Shown: positions 1 to 11,460 of the stretch, piece by piece | Layout of the letters: the number at the start of each line of letters is the position of its first letter | How positions within the stretch are numbered: position 1 is the stretch's first letter | Source of the DNA: Gnetum montanum | Lineage: Eukaryota; Streptophyta; Gnetopsida; Gnetales; Gnetaceae | NCBI GenBank assembly: GCA_015680685.1 | Contig: MNCI01016384.1 | Span: 789,017-853,016 of the forward strand | Length of the DNA: 64,000 nucleotides | Reading direction: 5' to 3' | Notes under the pieces: generated by a model | Seen by the model: only the letters and a program-made list of their open reading frames with translations | Told to the model about the DNA's origin: nothing | The model's database searches: none | Position numbers and translations under genes: made by a program

Positions 1-251
1 GAAACTTTAAATAACTCACAGTACTGGACAAAGTTGGCTGAATCTCTTTAAAGTAAAGTCATTTGTAGTTCACACACAACGAAATTGTTACATTTCATAC
101 AACCGCACGCCGCAACAGCACACACACATACTTACATTAACTACTGAGTTATTTGGAGGTATCTGGGCCTTGGTGTAGCCAGAGACCAGGAGGCACCTAA
201 ATCCTGTTCGAGGACACTTGTTGGCGGTCGCGTCCCAAACAGTCGCCAACA
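1..251. other. Unassigned CpG-rich sequence at left edge
   Basis: I recognise no reading frame or family here. Unlike the AT-rich flank the last 50 bases keep several CpG dinucleotides. Similarity to the chromovirus copy at 58540 begins abruptly at about 252, and this piece ends in CCAACA. It may therefore be the terminal part of another LTR element that entered the relic and continues left of the window; that is inference. Confidence 0.35.
219..251. repeat. Short inverted repeat TGTTGGCG / CGCCAACA
   Basis: Two exact 8-base arms (219-226 and 244-251) flank 17 bases that are unusually GC- and CpG-rich for this window. The outer bases are TG and CA, as at LTR termini. The repeat lies exactly at the boundary with the chromovirus relic. 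Confidence 0.6.
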
Positions 252-900
252 GAGATCAAGCCAAGATCTTTAAAAAGGTAATTCTAATGCTTCTAAAATT
301 GCATAATTTTTTTAGTTAATTTCTTTTACATTTATGAGAAATGTAAATAGAGGAGATCATCCAACAAGGAAATCACTATTTTAGAATGGGGCTAGATGTT
401 TACGTAGTGAGAAATAAATTCATGGTTAAATTGATGAGGGATTCCATAAAATTATTATTTCTTCTATGATAATTGCTAGATTGGATTTAGTGAAAATTTC
501 TTATCCTAGATCCTACAAGATGCATTGGTTGTCAAGAGAGTATTCTAAAGAGATGAGAGTGTGCTAATGTATCGTGAAATTTAAAATTAAGACTCTTCAT
601 GATATTGTAAAATGTGATGTACTATCAATTAATTATGTTGATGTAATTCTAGGAAGGGCTTAGAATTTTTATAATAGTGCTCAATTTGATGAAGCAAGAA
701 ATATGTGAAATGTAGTAAGATTTGATGGAATCCATGAGTTGATTCCTATGATAGTTGCATAAGTGAGAGAAAAAATCTCACTTAATGCTTTCTTAATTAT
801 TTTTAGAAAGAGAAAGTATATTAAGGAAAATGATGAAGCTAGTTTTGTTTTTATTGTTATATCAACTATTTTTTCTAATCATGATGTTATTTAGGTAAAT
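252..900 (+). pseudogene. C1 gag end and aspartic protease remnant
   Basis: A retropepsin should cleave the Gag-Pol polyprotein. The segment reads in pieces as a chromovirus protease: the active-site region reads IDEG (about 431-442), where the family has D-S/T-G, and a VDVILGRA-like flap-end motif lies near 637-660. The same IDEG is present in the second copy at 58.7 kb, so the S-to-E change predates the two copies or belongs to this family. Several in-frame stops break it. Without the Ser/Thr it would probably have been inactive. Confidence 0.7.
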
Positions 901-904
901 CTTC

Positions 905-1720
905 CAACATATGTGCTATTCTTGAAGCAACAATTTTCCAATGTGCTCAAAGAGGAATTGAATGGATTACCACCAATGAGAAATGTCCAAAACCAAATTG
1001 ATTTCATTTTGAATGCTAGTATTCCAAATTATAGGACACATAGGATAACACCAAATCATAGGTCTAAATTACAACGACAAGTAGAGAAGTTGCTTGTGAA
1101 TGGCTTCATAAGAAAGTCAATTTCACCTTGTACAGTTCCAACAATGCTTGTGCTAAAAAAGGATCATCATGAATGAATAATGTGCATTAAATCAAGGGCT
1201 ATTAATAGGATAAAAATGAGGTATATCTTTCCTATTTCAAGGATGGATAATATCCTTGATGTCATTACTATTGATATGATCCTCAATAAATTGATTTGAA
1301 GAGTGGCTACCATCAAATTTAGATTAGGCTTGGTGATGAATGAAAGATATCTTTCAAAACTCCAGATGGATTATTTGAGTGGTTGGTGATGCCATTTTGG
1401 CTCATATATGCTCCTACCACATTCATGAGGTTGATGCATGACATCCTTAACGATTTGATTAACAAGTATTGTATTATCTTCTTTGATGATATTTTAATCT
1501 ACAACTCAAATGAGGAAGAGTACATAGATCACTTGAGGTGAGTGTGTCTTAAGTTGAAGAAGGCACATTTGGTGATCAATATGAAGAAGATTTATTTGTT
1601 TAAAAGGAAGATAACATCTTTGGAACATGAGTTCTAACAAGCAAATCAAATGGAAGCTACCAAGATGAAGGCTCTTAGAGATTGGCTACCTCCTAAAAAT
1701 ATTCATTTCTTCATTTAGTA
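905..1720 (+). pseudogene. C1 reverse transcriptase remnant
   Basis: This is the RNA-dependent DNA polymerase of the element. From 913 to 1176 an uninterrupted frame carries the N-terminal RT block with GLPPMRN, the GFIRKSISPC region and VLKKD. After stops and shifts come a degenerate YHQIR block, EWLVMPF-like wording near 1380, and the catalytic FFDD box at 1479-1490, which is intact. The region ends in the thumb or connection with AHLVIN. The domain is nearly full length but needs several frame changes, so it is dead although its catalytic aspartates survive. Confidence 0.85.
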
Positions 1721-1869
1721 AGTTTTTATACTCAGTTAATTAAACATCTTATTGATATTTCATGGACTATGTTCACTTTTCTTAAGAATAATCAAGATTT
1801 CATGTTAGTTGATAAGACCTAAATTAGCTTTAACTTATTGAAGATAAAAATAACTAGTAAGTAAGTACT

Positions 1870-2335
1870 GGCAATACCAACTTTCCAAAAGCTTTTTTGG
1901 ATGGATGTGAATGCAAGTGGACTTGTCATTGGAGGGGTTCTTTTACAAGAATGTAGACATGCTAATTTATTTTCAAACAAGTTGAATGATTCAAGGTAGA
2001 AATATAGCATATATGAGAAGGACTTGTACTCTATTCCTCAAGAAATCAAGCATTGAAGGCATTAATTATGGCCCAAGGAGTTTAGCTTGATGAAAAATCA
2101 TGGAACACTTCAATTTCTTAATTCCCAAAAGAAGTTGAGTGCCAAACACATGAAGTGAGTGGTACAATTATAGGAGTTTACTTTTGTACTCAATCATAAG
2201 AGTGCAAAAGCTAATATGATAGCATATGCCTTGTCTAGGGTGCATGTGGTGAATTTTAGCATAACTCATGTGGAAGGTATGAATAATTTTTCTAATTTAT
2301 ATGAACATGATTATAATTTTGGGTAGGTTTAGAGT
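1870..2335 (+). pseudogene. C1 RNase H remnant
   Basis: RNase H degrades the RNA strand during reverse transcription. FWMDVNASG near 1897 contains the first acidic residue and matches the F.DASG start of the Ty3/gypsy domain. YEKDLYSI near 2010 matches the YS..EKE.YA block, and ANMIAYALSR near 2210 matches the N..ADALSR end of the domain. Stops at several points break it. It joins RT upstream and integrase downstream without a gap, as in a normal pol. Confidence 0.75.
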
Positions 2336-2339
2336 AGCC

Positions 2340-3420
2340 TTAAGGAATCATTGTTGAGTAGGATAGACCAATGGATGGAATTTCATATTCAAAATAAATT
2401 GTTATTCAAGAATGGAAAGATTTATATTCCTAATTATGATTTTAGGTTAAACACTTTGGTTGAAAAGCATTGTGATGGCATGGTAGGTCATATAGATAGA
2501 TATAAAACTTTGGAACTTATGGGTAGATACTATTTTCTCTTGGAATGGCCTCTAAAATTTTCAAATTTATGAAGGAGTATTTGACATGTTAGAAATTCAA
2601 GGAAAATAAAGATGCGAAGGGATACTATATGGCTTTGTTAATTTTTAAGGATCCATGGGGAAGTGTGTCAATGGATTTTATTAGTGATATTTCAAAGACC
2701 AAAAGTGGTAATGATGCTATCTTTGTGGTGGTGGAAAAATTCTCCAAGATGGAAAATTTCATTCCATGAAAAAAGATGAATGATGCATCTCATGTTGCAA
2801 ATTTATTTTTTTAACATGTTGTGAAGTTGCATGGGATTTCTTTAAATATTATTAGTGACAAAGAATCCATGTTTACTAGTTATTTTGGAGGTCATTTTGG
2901 AAACATTTAGGGAAAAAGGTGAATTTTTCTGTTGCATATCATCTACAATCTAATGGCCAAACTGAAGTGATCAATAAATCTTTGCTAAATATTTTGAGGT
3001 ATTTATGTGATGGACAACCCACTAGATGAGAAAATTTTTTGTATCATGATAAATTTTCTTGTAAATATTCTTTTCTTATTAGTATTACAAAAAGTTCATT
3101 TAAGGATAATTATGAGTTCAGTCTAAAGATGGTGGACAATGTTAAGAGCTTTAATGAAGAAGCTCAATTAAGTGCTAATTTTGTGTAAGAGATGAAATAT
3201 CTTCATGCTTTAGTGAATGATAATCTTGATAAGAAGGCTAAACAAAGAATCCTTAAGAGGAATGAGAACAAGAGAAAGATCAAATTTAATTTTGGTGATC
3301 TTGTTTGGGTACACTTGAAGAAGAATAGGTTCAGAGATTTAAACTTTTCAAAGTTGAAAGCCAAGAAGATGACTCCTTTTAGGATAAAGAAAAAAATTAA
3401 TGATAATGCTTTTTAAATTA
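2340..3420 (+). pseudogene. C1 integrase remnant with DD35E spacing
   Basis: Integrase inserts the cDNA. The N-terminal zinc finger is seen as H-C-D-G-M-V-G-H near 2468-2491, followed by a Cys pair whose second Cys is Phe (about 2588-2600). The catalytic core keeps all three acids: D at 2674-2676 (VSMDF), D at 2857-2859 (ISDKE) and E at 2964-2966 (GQTE). A frameshift separates the second D from E. The C-terminal part (3192-3416) is an open stretch with FGDLVWVHLKK, a normal gypsy integrase end. Stops elsewhere inactivate it. Confidence 0.85.
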
Positions 3421-3698
3421 ACTTAACAAATGATGTGGGTATGTTTTTCATTTTTAATGTTATATATATTATGCCTTATCAAGGACTGGTGGATGATAAA
3501 ATCTTACAAGGAAACATTGATGAGTTGACAAGGACTATTAACAAGGTCAAGCCTTCACAAAAGCATAAGGAAAATGTACTCAAGAAGAGAAAAGCTTCTA
3601 GAACTCATGGAGTGAAGAGGCATGAGTACTTAATCCATTGGAAGGATCAAACTACTAATGATGTTGTATGGGTCCATGAGACCAAACTTGTTCAGTGA
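3421..3698 (+). pseudogene. C1 integrase tail with chromodomain
   Basis: After FNVIYIMPYQG, the usual linker at the integrase end, an open stretch ends in HEYLIHWKDQTTNDVVWV. This matches the YLVKWKG....TWE core of chromodomains, which steer chromovirus integration to particular chromatin. The two aromatic Trp positions are kept; the usual Glu after the second Trp is Val. The stop follows about 10 residues after the domain. I count this as direct support for the chromovirus assignment. Confidence 0.8.
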
Positions 3699-3747
3699 AG
3701 GATTGTTTCTACCCATACTTTGTTATTCACTTGAGTTCACTTTTTAA

Positions 3748-3763
3748 AGGATGGAAGAATTGG
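3748..3763 (+). promoter_or_regulatory. C1 polypurine tract
   Basis: A purine-rich run (AAGGATGGAAGAATTGG, beginning at 3747) ends just before TGTAGGAA, the LTR start. It would prime plus-strand DNA synthesis. Position and composition support it. Confidence 0.6.
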
Positions 3764-4895
3764 TGTAGGAATAATTCTTTTAAGCCCTTTTCCATCCCTA
3801 TACATGGCCAATTTATAGGTTTAAGAATCTAGAGAGATGACTTTCCTACAAGCTATAAAAAAACATGGAGATGGCCCCAAGTACTTGGAAAACATCTGAA
3901 ACACCTCAAAGTAAAATTTATCAATGAATAGAGAAACTTGGTAGCCAAATTTTAATTGTAATGTTGATTGACTTCGAGATGAGGAATAACTATCTTTTTT
4001 TTCCATCAAAAATGTTACCTTGTATTCTTATTTTAACAAAAAGTTTGGACCTTTTAAAGACATGTAAAATAAAATTCATGGCTCACATTGCCAAATATAC
4101 TGTAAGTTGTATTATGCTAATGTATTGGGATTAAAAGTTAAAAAAACATTATCAAATGTGGCATAAAAGGTCAAAAGCCTTGGTGGAAAATACACTCTAG
4201 TTTTGAACCATGAAAATGATAAGAAAATGCTATGTAACAGTTTAGAAAATATGTCTGAACGTAATCGATGAAGAAGCAGGAAATTGTGACATATAAAAAT
4301 AATATTTGGACATTTTTTTGAGGACTTTTGGATGATTTGAACAATATTAAACTTGAGAATTTTGGAGGAGAGTAGAGATATAAAAGTCCAAAGCCATTTT
4401 CCCAGCATTTTTCATCTTATGAATCAAGAACCTGTTTACATCTAGCAGATCAAGCAAAGCTTGAAGGGTGTGGAAAGACTATGGAACACATCTTGCTTAC
4501 CTACATGCCATAGCTTCAACAACATTTTTCAGGCATCTATGGAACATTCACAATGCCTCATTTTGTACTTCCTCATCCTTATATTTTAAAGAATTAATAC
4601 AAATTTTGTATTTTTTTTGTCATACTTCTCATGTATTTTCTACATTATTTCTAGATTTTCACAAGTCCAGTGTTGGGTTTGTTTGTTCACACATTATTGC
4701 TCATTTTCATCCATTTATCTTAGTAATAGATTTTTCAAGTTCTTAGATAATTGACAAGATCACCTAAGGTGCCTCATATCCTTCTAAGGCTTGTGGATCA
4801 TGGGATTAAAACTATTTTGCATAGATTCTTTTGATTTTCTAGCATCAATTTTTTCTATCATTATAGTTTTTTGGTTCTAGAAGGAGGATCTCTAT
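3764..4895 (+). repeat. C1 3' LTR, truncated
   Basis: It starts TGTAGGAATAA after the purine tract. Its first 130 bases match 56684-56815, and 3890-4890 match 23310-24290. It breaks off at about 4895, short of the R-U5 part that is present in the other two copies. Confidence 0.75.
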
Positions 4896-5759
4896 CTAAA
4901 TTATTCATCTAAACCCATCTACAAACATTCTTTACCTATTTTTACCTTTATAATAACAATGTATTTAACAAGAATATCATAGCCAGTTTTCTTTTTTACA
5001 GAAAATTTGTGTTTTTACGATTGCAGTGCACAGTGATTTCCCTATTTCTTGCATTTACTATTTTCCTCTAGTTCTCTTCGCTTGCATTTCACAAAGTATT
5101 TCTTATTTATGTTGTGACTATATTTCTCATTTTCTTATTGTAGCCATAAATACGCTAGGATAAATACACTCATAAAAATCATTGTTACAATTACAATTCA
5201 CTTTATTTTTCCTATTTCTACACTTATTTTTTAGCTTAATTTCACAAATACACTACACTGTATTTACACTACAATCTCACAAACTACAACTAAAATAAGC
5301 TATTAAATAGGCTATAACTTATATATGCACATTTCGCATAGGGTGTGCTAAAATGAGCTATAGCTTAAATAATTTTTTTGAATACACTAGACCTTAAAAA
5401 AACTACAAGTTGTTCTCATATACGCTAAACCTCAAACAAGTCACAAGCAATACAATATATTCTACATACTACAAGCTACTAGTCATAGCCTATTTAAAAT
5501 ATTGAAACCTTTACCATATTTTCCTAGTACCTTGGTCATAGTTTATGCCTTTTGTATTGACCATTCTATCATACAAATTCATTTCCATGCCCTCTAACCA
5601 TGAGTCCACTTGTGTCTACAACCCTAATGACCGAGCCATTGTGGAACATCACAAAATCCTTAGGTGTGTATACTAAAATCCTCTATACATGAACATAAAC
5701 TAGGACTATTAAAACTTTATTTTCACAAAGATACAACCTAACTTATGTATCCCATGCAA
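4896..5759. other. Unassigned AT-rich sequence
   Basis: I see no open frame, repeat or element terminus that I can support. It could include the 5' LTR of the gag-protease relic that follows, but I could not find a matching copy downstream. Confidence 0.4.
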
Positions 5760-6379
5760 GTAATTAGATTCCAAGCACCAATTTTAGATCATTCAAAAGA
5801 ATGGAAAGGAGTATGCCCCTTCCCATTATGACCACATTGGGTTAGCAGAACACTATGCTCACATGCTATCATAACTAGTAGAGGCTAATGACCAAGTTGA
5901 AATTAGTGAAGAAGCCAACCCAAAACAAAACCAAGAGAATCAAGATGAGTTTGGAACTTATTATGAGCTAGAGATACACCTAGGGGACCTTTTACAATGA
6001 TCTATCCCAAAGGTAACCATGTTCAACTCTATTTCTCCTACCTTTGGAGTAAACCATGTACCCCCTATGACCTCCACAAATCAAGTGTCATAGTATACTT
6101 CTATATTTACTACCTTATTTACCTCAATCTCTTTCATTACTATGTCCTACCCTCCGCTAATTTCTTTTATGTTCCAACCATTTATAGTTTCAGTTGGTCA
6201 TTTTGTGATATCTCAAATACTGCATGTGTAGAATAACCCATTTGTTTCAAATACCATCTTTATCCCTCATGTTCTAATGTAAATCTCATTTTCCATGTTT
6301 AACCCTCCCATGATGGTAATAACTTGATCCTTGTAGTTCATATTATTGGCTATTTCATAGACACAAGCCCAAGTCATAC

Positions 6380-6930
6380 AACAACTAGCAAAACTCTCAA
6401 GAACACTGCAAGACATGGATCAAGCCTTTCAACTAACCCAAGACCTTACTGAGAAGTTGTGAAAACTTAAATCCAATACAACTGAAATGGTAAAATTTTA
6501 GACTTTTACCAAGATGATACCATCAGTCCTACTATTTCCCAGATAACATTACCCATAGGCATGCCTATTCCAAACTTCACCAAGTACAATGGTAAAGGAG
6601 ACCCTAATGCACATCTTGTTACATTTCATTCTAAGTGCCTCCTATTACAAGCTTTTCCTTATAGGATATTACAAATTTTTCCTATTTATTTAATAGGCAA
6701 TTCTTTAGACTAGTACCGAATCTTACTTGGAGGTTCAATTTCTTCGCTTGATGACATAATAACCCAATTTGTCAACTACTTCAAATACAACCTAAAGACT
6801 AATACAACTTTCAATTAACTCATGAAAGTAAGGTAGTGGTGACTTGAAGCAATTCAAAGGTTTATTCAGAGATGAAATGCAACACTCAATAAAGTCTAAG
6901 TACACAAAGTTACTAATGAAGCCTTCTAAG
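6380..6930 (+). pseudogene. Gag core remnant of the 5.8-8.0 kb relic
   Basis: The structural Gag protein would form the cytoplasmic particle. The segment reads IPNFTKYNGKGDPNAHL then F..KCLLLQ near 6563-6655, matching the P.F..Y.G..DP..HL..F block of the retrotransposon gag family, followed by an FP..L.G.....Y..L block and SISSLDDIITQF near 6740. At least six in-frame stops interrupt it. No zinc knuckle was recognised downstream. Confidence 0.65.
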
Positions 6931-7689
6931 CTCCTAGAATAGTTGCTAAAAGATAACTATATTCAACATAAGTAACTATCCAAGGAAGCTCATAAGAGAT
7001 ACAATCATCTTATGAGATAGCTAGAGACCTAATAGTGGTAACTAAAGATGATCCAAAACTATCAAAATACTTCAAGATTAACAAATTTTATCATTAACAT
7101 GAACTAGCTAGTCATGATACCGATTTTTGCTTAGCTTTGAAAGATGATCTTTAGAAGATGATTGATCATGAAGACTTGTTGTTGAATAAGACTAACCCTC
7201 TAAACACCAACAATAACTCTTTCATCATAGTCTCATTCACAACAACTAAATGGTCTAGTCCTCCTAGAGAATCATTTATCATGAAGGTACCACTAGCTAG
7301 CACTTAGCCCAAAAACTTAAAGCCTAAAACCCCCTTCACCATAAGGGTACCACCACCTTTGGCTCCCAAGAACCTTTCATTATACATGTTCCATTATCAA
7401 TGGCATTAACATAATGACCTAAACAATGTGTTATCAGTCTCTCTAAAGATAGAAAATCATTTATTATTAGGGTACCTCCATCATCCACAAGCAAACCTAC
7501 AATAGCCCATGATCAATGCTCATATATTGTAGCTAATACCTCTAAAATTTCATCACTAAGTAACAAGAAATCATTTTGGAAATGACAAGGAAAACAACCT
7601 ATTGCTAAACCAACAACTAGGCTCACAAAAAAAAATCAAAAAAAGGCTTGCAAATAAGTTGATCCATAGAAGCCTATAACCCTACCAAT

Positions 7690-8036
7690 GTAATATCGTT
7701 TACCATTGTTCAATGGTTAGGCCTAACTAAAAACATACAGAAAACCTCTACCTATATACTTAAGTCATTCAACAGCTCACAAGTAGTGGTACAAGGTTCT
7801 ATCTTATTAGACTTTGTAACCGAAGAGCAATTTTTGACATTTGTTAATTTCTTAGTCATCAAAGAAACACCTAGTTTCAATTTGATCCTAAGAAGTCCAT
7901 GGTTAACAAAGCATTGAGCAGTCTACTCTCCTATACACTAGGAGATTCATTTACCATATGAGGATGGTGAAATTGTGATTCATGGGAATAACATGTTTTT
8001 ACCATCAGCTAACAAATTCAACATTGAATGAGGATG
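7690..8036 (+). pseudogene. Aspartic protease C-terminal remnant
   Basis: The reading FLVIKETPSFNLILRSPWL near 7849-7905 matches the F.V......YN.ILGRPWL block near the end of gypsy retropepsins (GR has become RS), and HLPYEDGEIVIHGNN follows near 7951-7995, a typical end for this protease type. The active-site DTG part is not recognisable. One stop (TGA at 7915) lies between the blocks. The downstream 8054-8266 open stretch is probably its low-complexity tail. Confidence 0.6.
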
Positions 8037-8050
8037 AAAAATGAAGTTTC

Positions 8051-10439
8051 AAGATGAAGCTCCTAATGCTCAAGTTGGGGCCAACAACAATGACAATATA
8101 CTCATTACTAATTCTACAACATTACATGACCAACAAGAATGCCTACTGCTTTCCATATCGAACAAGAAGAAAAAGAATTTCCTTTATCTATAAGAGATTA
8201 AGAAACAAATTTAGAATCAACATCTTATCCCTTCCTTTGTCAATGAACATTTGTTTACTTTTGTAGCCTTATATCATGTTTCATTGTTCATTTTATTCTT
8301 ATATGCTCTTTCAAAATTTTCTCATACATGCTAGACAAGTGTAGCCATGGCCTAAAACTCATGATACCATGGCTTACCAAGGCCTAAAATTGGTGAATAT
8401 GTGGCATGTCTTTCTTTCCCTTGCATATGCATGATAACAAATTTTTATTTTGACAATTATGCCTTGTTTTACAATTTTTAACTTATTACATTACATTCTT
8501 AAATTTTATTTGGTAGCCTTGCATTTTACTATTGTTTTAACTATGTAGACTAAATCTAATGCTTACATAAAAATAATTTAAAAATTTGTAACCAATAGTA
8601 TTGTTAAACAAGTCAACATACAACACCATGAATGTTAAACATGGCCAGGTAGTCCATAACCATAGCCATAGTTACATAGTGTAATGAGCTATAAAACAGA
8701 CATAATCTCTGAAATCACTGAATGCTAACAATGTAATAGCAACAAGCAACCGTATCACATATTAGGTGTAGTATTTCATAATCAAACTATGGGAGGAGGA
8801 GGGGGTGGGGAATGTTGCTAGAGCCATCATCTTCATTTTCAAGAGCCTATAAACAAGTAGAACATTAAAGCATTAGAGCATGAATTAGCATTAAAACTAA
8901 TAAAACATTAAAAGTTGACAAATTTGACAAGAGATATCAAATTATAGGATAGCTAAAATTCATGAACATAACTCTAAATTCTACTAAAATTGAAACAAAA
9001 AAACCAAAAATAAAATTTCACAAAGTTAGGCATTTTAACAAACAATTGTCATGAAAACTGAAAACCTCATGATAATGAAAATTACAAGAAACTAGTGATC
9101 AAAATTAATAGCCCTAGTCTTAGGAAAACCAATATGCTTGAAATTATAGGCTTCCAAGGCTAGGAAAATTACCAACAATGGGAATGAAGAAGAATAGGTC
9201 AAAAATGTTGTGCATTTTTAATTCTAGAAGCCCACACGCTTCTCTTTCATCCCCACAAAAACCTCCAAACTGCCTAACAAGCTATAGAAACTAGCTTGGA
9301 ATGATAAAAATCCTATCCAATCAAGGCTAGAGACCACACATGCTAACAATAGAGCCAATGAAAATTCATTATATCCATCCTAGGTACTAGGAGCTAAAAC
9401 ATTATCAAAACTAACCAGAAAAACCCATAAACTCTACATTCAACCCAAAAATCTTCCAAATGCTAGCCCTTAGGCTAGGAATTAATATTAAATAATTTTT
9501 AAAAAATTTATTATAGGATAAAAATACAATAATCATTGTCAAACAAGCTAGAATTTACTAAAATGTTGCACATACATGTGTAGAAAAATCAAAATTTCAC
9601 TAGTTTTTCATCAAAAATCCTAATTTACTATAAGTCAATCAAGAAAAATCTAGAAATATAGTTATTTGACCAAAAAAATCAAGAAAATTGTTTCAAACAT
9701 GGGAAAAATCTAGAACATTGCCAATCTAGGCAAAATTTTACAAAAACCTAGACTTTTTACTTTAAAAAATCCTAATTTGATATGAACTGACATGGAAAAA
9801 CATGGAAAATTGCATTCATCATCTAAAATCCTAATACACTACATTCCAAAGTCCCAAAGGTTAAGAACACTAACTTTGGGCTTAGAGAATCACATTGGCA
9901 TTGTCACTCTTAGCCATACAAAATCATAAATTCTCAAAAATGACCATAACAAACCATAACATTGTACATATGGCCATGAAAAAACCCCAATCTTTGTTGA
10001 AAAAACCATATAACCCAATTTTCATCTCCAAAATAGTCAAAAAACCTAAATCATGGATTTGATGTAATTTGAATGCAAAAATATTAATCAAAATAGGCCT
10101 ATAACTAGGAAAATGCTATCACAATTAAGTCAAGAACAAGAGAAAATAAAGAAAAAGTGATACCTAAGAATCATGGATGAAGATCCTTCCCCTACAAATG
10201 GGTTGGGTAGCCTTATATGACAATTCTCTTAGCCTCTTATGCCTCCTCCATGCTCGCATTCCAACTTGTTAATTCATTCATTCTTTCCATGGTTGCTAGA
10301 TCGTAGTTGTTCTACCTCTTAATACTATAAGAGAAGCCTAAAATTCCTATATTTGCTCTCACACACTAAGCTCAAGAAGCAAGAAAATCCAAAGTAGCTT
10401 GGGTATGAGGAAGATATGAAACTTTATGGTTCCAACCAA
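8051..10439. other. Unassigned AT-rich sequence with a purine run
   Basis: No gene or element terminus can be supported. The one notable item is a purine run at about 8790-8812 (GGAGGAGGAGGGGGTGGGGA) followed by TGTTGCTAG, which has the look of a polypurine tract plus LTR start for the gag-protease relic. No partner LTR was found. Confidence 0.35.
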
Positions 10440-10650
10440 GACCACACATTTCACTAGTGAACTTAAGAGTGAAATTAAGCTCATACACTAGGGTTTGGTG
10501 GTAAAATCTCTTTCCTATCCCCCACACACTATGTATATTCTCTCACACAAGCTAAGAACTATCCTTCACATGCTAGATGTCAGAAATAACAACTAAAATT
10601 AGCTTCATATGCACTCTTTTGATGAGGAATTTTCTTTCCTAGTTCCATAT
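10440..10650. repeat. About 150-bp tandem array, left part
   Basis: GAAATTAAGCTCATACAC at 10471 and a variant at about 10596, each followed by a short spacer and CCCACACACTA-like wording, match units on the far side of element E1 (20504-21000). The array is host sequence that existed before E1 inserted. Confidence 0.65.
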
Positions 10651-11451
10651 TGATGAGCGGTGAGGTATCCCTATGCTCAACCATACGAATATGAGCATAC
10701 ATGCATAATCCAATCGAATTCCAAGGTTTACATAACCCAGATGGGTTAGCCAATCGTTGTCTTCCCAAGCTTACTTGTATAGCATGATTGTATGGTTAAA
10801 TAAACTTGAGGTATATGATTTTTATATATTTTTGTATTTTATGCCCTAGTGCTACAAAGGGAGAAGTGAACTAATTAAGTAACCAGTTTAATTTAACTAA
10901 TCAACTATGCTCTAACTAGTCCTAACACTAGCATCCATTTATGCTTGCCATCCACATCTTAAACCAGTGCAACACTACTAGGGTTACCAAATGCTAATCA
11001 TTATTAGGTTACCAAGTGTTCCGCGCATGCTCGAGGTGGTCGTACTGAGTGTGCTTACTTGGGAGAGTTAATAAGGAGAGAAAGAGAACATTAATTAACT
11101 AAGGAAAGCATTAAATAACTATAAATATCATTAAATAAATGATTTTGAATACTGCAAGGTTTATCACAAAGTTCATCTTTATTTCTAGCCACAAGGTGTG
11201 CTCAAGTACACAATGCTCGAATAAATATTTGTTCGCTTTATGACTCCTACTACAGGCACTCAGAAATAATTCTAACTCTAAGAAGGGAAAAAGGCAAGAG
11301 TTCAAGTAAGGGACTAAGAATAATTAACCAACTATTGTCAAACCAAGTGTACCTGCCTCTTATTTATAGGGAATAAGACAGGCCCTGATATCGGATGTTT
11401 GATATTGCTTGGAAGGCTCCGATATTGCATACTTGATATTGCAGCTCATCA
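10651..11451 (-). repeat. E1 3' LTR
   Basis: It is 801 bp against 819 bp for the partner at 19651-20469, mainly because of one missing block near 10727. It carries the inverted TATTTATA box at 11361-11368 and the phased array at 11387-11440. Three of its four GATATC sites read GATATT on the + strand. Confidence 0.92.
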
Positions 11452-11460
11452 TACCCCCAC
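11452..11460 (-). promoter_or_regulatory. E1 polypurine tract
   Basis: TACCCCCAC on the + strand is GTGGGGGTA on the element strand and directly abuts the 3' LTR. The same nonamer stands at 38662-38670 in element A, and ATGGGGGTA at 49616-49624 in element B. The upstream wording CTTGAGGATGAG is also shared by all three. Confidence 0.85.

Larger units (their letters stand above)
252..4895 (+). mobile_element. Chromovirus-like Ty3/gypsy relic C1, 5'-truncated
   Basis: The order protease, RT, RNase H, integrase, chromodomain, purine tract, 3' LTR is that of Ty3/gypsy chromoviruses, all on the + strand and all interrupted. The protease segment aligns base for base with 58545-58948, so C1 and C2 are one family. 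The 5' LTR and gag are missing at the left boundary. The LTR is cut at about 4895, after which similarity to the isolated copy at 23.2-24.8 kb stops. RT wording of the LPPMR and SPC.VP type resembles Reina/CRM-like clades, but the clade call is tentative. Confidence 0.85.
5760..8050 (+). mobile_element. Ty3/gypsy gag-protease relic
   Basis: Translated in pieces the + strand gives a gypsy-type gag core followed about 1 kb later by the C-terminal half of an aspartic protease. No RT follows; after 8270 the sequence is non-coding. It is either a gag-protease fragment or a pol-less element. Stops are dense, so it is old. It is not obviously the same family as the other elements in the window. Confidence 0.65.

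Noticed and set aside
4112-4408. 98-codon minus-strand frame
   Set aside because: Lies inside the C1 3' LTR; the matching part of C3 has stops and no reading conservation.
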